A DNA stretch of 51,941 nt from a virus, in IMG/VR virus record IMGVR_UViG_3300037148_000041, positions 1 to 51,941 of that record, one strand, 5' to 3'. The translations under genes and the position numbers were made by a program. Within the stretch, counting starts at the first letter, position 1. Each line of letters opens with the position of its first letter. Under the pieces are notes generated by a model. That model was not told the DNA's origin. It was given only the letters and a program-made list of their open reading frames with translations, and searched no databases. This document shows positions 49,844 through 51,941 of the stretch, piece after piece.

Positions 49844-49984
49844 TCACCACTCCACCAAATCGATGCCGGTCAGCGCGGCGGCGACCAGCGCGGCAAACGT
49901 CGCCACGATGATGCAAACGGAAACGGCCACCCGGAGGTTTCCCTCGGCAGCCGCGTTGAAAACTTTGATTGTTTGAAAACCCAT
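49844..49984 (-). CDS. First gene of the minus-strand operon: 46-aa membrane protein
   Basis: ATG 49984 has AAAAGGGGTGTTCGAT upstream on the minus strand. The product is one membrane helix (VAVSVCIIVATFAALVAAAL) after a short amphipathic start (MGFQTIKVFNAAAEGNLR). It is the gene nearest the operator-controlled promoter, so it would be made early. Confidence 0.55.
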   Translation of the reverse strand: MGFQTIKVFNAAAEGNLRVAVSVCIIVATFAALVAAALTGIDLVEW

Positions 49985-50028
49985 ATCGAACACCCCTTTT
50001 CAAGAATTGCGGGTTATGCCGTGGTTTT

Positions 50029-50057
50029 GGTATAGGGAGTAAATTTAACCCTGTCCA
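50029..50057 (-). promoter_or_regulatory. Minus-strand early promoter with operator in its spacer
   Basis: On the minus strand TGGACA (50057-50052) and TATACC (50034-50029) are separated by exactly 17 nt, matching -35 and -10 boxes. The spacer is GGGTTAAATTTACTCCC, close to the perfect palindrome at 51710. A repressor there would block the promoter. On the plus strand a weaker TTGCGG-18-TATAGG pair (50007-50036) faces the other way, so one operator could govern both operons. Confidence 0.55.
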
Positions 50058-50103
50058 GCCCTAAATGCTTGTGCGGGGTATTTTTTTCCGGTAAGGTTTT
50101 CCC

Positions 50104-50448
50104 ATGTCAGAAGACCTCATGCGAAACAACCTGTTCGTGCTGGCGCAGCGATATGCGACCGGGCACGGCTTAGAGCTCACGACCGTCAGCAAGAAAATCC
50201 ATGGGAACCAGCGGTTCCTGGAGAAGTTTTTAGCCGGTCAAGTTTCCTGCACACTTCGGATGTATTTTCTGATGGTGGACAAAATCCGGGCGACCTGGCC
50301 GAAGGAGGCCAAATGGCCTGAGACAAGAGAGGTCCCGCGGCTGGTGAAAGTGCCATCTAAACCGAGGGCGAACCGGAGACCCCAAGGTCCGGACGGCAAG
50401 TTTTTGGGGAAAATTGTTCATAAGGTTCGGGGTGCGCCTATTCGGTAA
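50104..50448 (+). CDS. Putative DNA-binding regulator
   Basis: The 114-aa product is the first plus-strand gene next to the divergent promoter. Residues 1-65 are helical with an HTH-like stretch (GLELTTVSKKIHGNQRFLEK followed by FLAGQVSCTLRM); the rest is basic and Pro-rich (KPRANRRPQGPDGKF). Position suggests it regulates the divergent operons, perhaps through the GTAAATTTAC operators. The HTH match is weak. Confidence 0.5.
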   Translation: MSEDLMRNNLFVLAQRYATGHGLELTTVSKKIHGNQRFLEKFLAGQVSCTLRMYFLMVDKIRATWPKEAKWPETREVPRLVKVPSKPRANRRPQGPDGKFLGKIVHKVRGAPIR

Positions 50449-50476
50449 TCCGCGAATCTGAAAGGGTTCGGGGATT

Positions 50477-50683
50477 ATGGAAAAGCATCGCGAAAAGGTC
50501 GGCCTGCGGCGGATCAGCATCGTTTTGGATGAGGCCACCGCCGATCGGCTGGAGAATTTGTCCGACGCCTGCCACGACGCCCCGGAGCGGGTCGCGGCTT
50601 CCCTGCTTCACGACATTTTACGCGATGACGCGGAATCCCACTATCTGATCGATACCGATCCCCCCAGCCCATCCATAAACTGA
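50477..50683 (+). CDS. Small ribbon-helix-helix-like protein
   Basis: The 68-aa product has a beta strand LRRISIVLDEATADRLENLS followed by two helices (APERVAASLLHDILRDDAES), the layout of RHH DNA-binding proteins (CopG/Arc type). GGGGATT precedes ATG 50477. It could act as a regulator of the early genes. No target is visible. Confidence 0.55.
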   Translation: MEKHREKVGLRRISIVLDEATADRLENLSDACHDAPERVAASLLHDILRDDAESHYLIDTDPPSPSIN

Positions 50684-50710
50684 ACCTCAAACACTGAAGG
50701 AAAATGAGAC

Positions 50711-51199
50711 ATGGCAAGATCACCGGCAAAAGGCGGCCCCAGCGTCACCGAGGCAACGACGCTGATTTTCCCGAAAAAGTCCGCATGGGATGAAGCGGCG
50801 GAGGCCAAGCGCCAGGCCAAGAAGCGGTCCTCCTCGGCGAACGGAACCTTCAGCAAAGTGGTTGCCCGATTGGTCGAGGAAGAACATGCCGACCGCCGCG
50901 CGCTGCGGATCGTGCTGGCGCTGGATGCGATCGAGGATCCCGCCGACTTGCATGTGACGATCTTCCACCTGATCGACGGCCTGAAAAAGCTCGGCATTCT
51001 CAAGCGGGCGATGGCGCAAGAGGAACTGTTTGACGCGAACAAGATCGACACCGGTGCTGTCGAAGACACGGCCAAGCCGGGCCGCAAGAAGCGGGAAAAG
51101 CAGGGCATCGGCGGCGACGAGTTGCCCGCCGGCGTGAGCCGAATCGGTGACGCCGCCCGCAAGGTGGCCGAGGCCGCTGGCGGACCCGGTGCCGCCTGA
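50711..51199 (+). CDS. Hypothetical early protein, 162 aa
   Basis: GAAGGAAAATGAGAC precedes ATG 50711. The product has a Lys/Arg-rich N-terminal helix, an AEEEHADRRALRIVLAL-type helical middle (as VEEEHADRRALRIVLALDAI), and a basic Gly/Ala-rich tail (KPGRKKREKQGIGG). It may bind DNA. Similar proteins sit before RusA genes in related phages. It overlaps the next gene by 11 nt. Confidence 0.6.
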   Translation: MARSPAKGGPSVTEATTLIFPKKSAWDEAAEAKRQAKKRSSSANGTFSKVVARLVEEEHADRRALRIVLALDAIEDPADLHVTIFHLIDGLKKLGILKRAMAQEELFDANKIDTGAVEDTAKPGRKKREKQGIGGDELPAGVSRIGDAARKVAEAAGGPGAA

Positions 51200-51692
51200 A
51201 CAGATATCGCTCCCGAATTTGGGGCCGGCCGCTTTGGTGGTCGGTTCCATTTTCGTTTGCTTCGAGCTCCGGGGCAAACCCGGTCACAAGGGCCGACATC
51301 GGTCCCGGATCGTATTTCCGAAGGGCGCCAAGCCGTTCGTGATGCAATACCCGGATCCCGATACTGCGGCCTATGAGAAGGTTCTGGCCGAAGCCGCGGC
51401 GCTATTCATGCGCGGAAAGTCTCCCACCGAGAACCCGGTCGCGCTGCTGGTTCATTCATTCCGTGAGATTCCGAAAAGCTGGTCGGCCCGAGATCGGGAG
51501 GCTGCGCTGTCCGGCGCAATCCGCCCGACATCGAAGCCGGACTGGGATAACCACGCCAAAGTGACCGATGCGCTCAACGGAATCGTTTGGCACGATGACA
51601 GCCAGGTCATTGATGGTCGGTCGCTGAAATTCTATTCCGACCGGCCGGCCCTACGCATAGAAGTCCGAGAGTTCATCAAGCCCAACCAATAG
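51189..51692 (+). CDS. rusA: RusA-type Holliday junction resolvase
   Basis: GTG 51189 is preferred because it overlaps the previous stop by little; GTG/ATG choices further upstream are in frame. The 167-aa product holds the RusA signature KPDWDNHAKVTDALNGIVWH followed by DDSQV, with the catalytic Asp set, and an N-terminal FELRGKPGHKGRHR that resembles the G-K-G-R region. It cuts Holliday junctions during replication and packaging. It complements the ERF/exonuclease pair. Confidence 0.85.
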   Translation: MPPEQISLPNLGPAALVVGSIFVCFELRGKPGHKGRHRSRIVFPKGAKPFVMQYPDPDTAAYEKVLAEAAALFMRGKSPTENPVALLVHSFREIPKSWSARDREAALSGAIRPTSKPDWDNHAKVTDALNGIVWHDDSQVIDGRSLKFYSDRPALRIEVREFIKPNQ

Positions 51693-51709
51693 CGGTCTGT
51701 GATATTCGG

Positions 51710-51723
51710 GGGTAAATTTACCC
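51710..51723. promoter_or_regulatory. Perfect operator-like palindrome
   Basis: GGGTAAATTTACCC is a 14-bp perfect palindrome in the gap before the MT-A70 gene. It shares GTAAATTTA with the spacer of the early promoter at 50035-50051. Two copies near early genes suggest one repressor's operators. Confidence 0.55.
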
Positions 51724-51784
51724 TTCCCGCTGGACTTCGCCCCGGCTTTGAGCCTATGAATCGGCACCGGCAGGGAATCTAATT

Positions 51785-51941
51785 ATGACGTCAAAGCGCA
51801 AAAGCGGCGAAAGCCAGTCACTTTCTTTGACGAGAGCGCCGCTGCTGGAAGGCCTTCCCCAAAATACGTTTCGCTGCATTTTGGCCGACGTTCCATGGGA
51901 CTTCAAGTCGAACAGCAAAGCCGCGCCGGGCCGCAATCCGC
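51785..51941 (+). CDS. MT-A70 family adenine methyltransferase (5' part)
   Basis: ATG 51785 follows CAGGGAATCT. The 52 visible residues include FRCILADVPWDFKSNSKAAP followed by GRNP, which matches the start of phage MT-A70 N6-adenine methyltransferases; motif IV is DVPW here rather than DPPW. The gene continues beyond the window. Such enzymes modify phage DNA, for instance against host restriction. Confidence 0.75.
   Translation, partial: MTSKRKSGESQSLSLTRAPLLEGLPQNTFRCILADVPWDFKSNSKAAPGRNP

Overview
The window is almost wholly bacteriophage DNA from a contractile-tailed (myovirus-type) phage or prophage. The likely host is an alphaproteobacterium, probably Bradyrhizobium, Rhodopseudomonas or a relative. 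The host guess rests on high-GC coding DNA and on an outer-membrane protein at 39565 whose mature end starts ADLPVKA, a motif common in beta-barrel proteins of that group. No tRNA, rRNA or CRISPR array was seen.

Layout. 1-1320: small genes upstream of the head module, including a frameshifted gene with a Tat-type signal and a solo 71-nt IS200/IS605-type right end. 1320-1722: about 400 bp without genes, bordered by two GATCAAGAT palindromes. 1723-14543: head module (portal, MuF-like minor head protein, DUF2213 putative prohead protease, scaffold-like protein, decoration-like protein, DUF2184 major capsid protein, DUF4054 connector, gp10-like protein). 14578-19841: accessory virion-type proteins, many with Sec or Tat signals, and an SGNH/GDSL esterase-like protein beside an acyltransferase remnant. 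19852-36891: tail module (neck/tail terminator, DUF3383 sheath, tube, tail assembly chaperone with a predicted -1 frameshift, tape measure, plug, hub, spike, gp25-like wedge, baseplate J, DUF2612 protein, two tail fibres), interrupted between hub and spike by an IS605-type element. 37056-39443: lysis module (GH108 endolysin, two papain-fold proteins, holin-like protein). 39565-40816: outer-membrane protein moron, terminators, and a small membrane-protein gene split by a 112-bp transposon derivative. 40878-49984: a long, tightly coupled minus-strand early operon with ERF annealing protein, YqaJ exonuclease, HIRAN protein, HNH endonuclease and DUF5131 protein. 50029-51941: divergent promoter and operator, then a plus-strand early operon with small regulators, a RusA resolvase and the start of an MT-A70 methyltransferase.

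The most striking feature is that two head proteins carry different ADP-ribosyltransferase domains, each placed directly after the same kind of linker (FNES-x-H-x-R-x-x-DGKFGSGG). The portal has a C-terminal R-S-E type domain and the putative protease has an H-Y-E type domain. This suggests effectors packaged in the particle and delivered with the DNA. Other notable points are nine copies of one glycine/threonine-rich beta domain spliced into five structural proteins, solo transposon right ends resembling TnpB guide-RNA scaffolds, and a TnpB lacking the usual RuvC-II glutamate. All functional calls come from reading motifs by eye; no database search was run.
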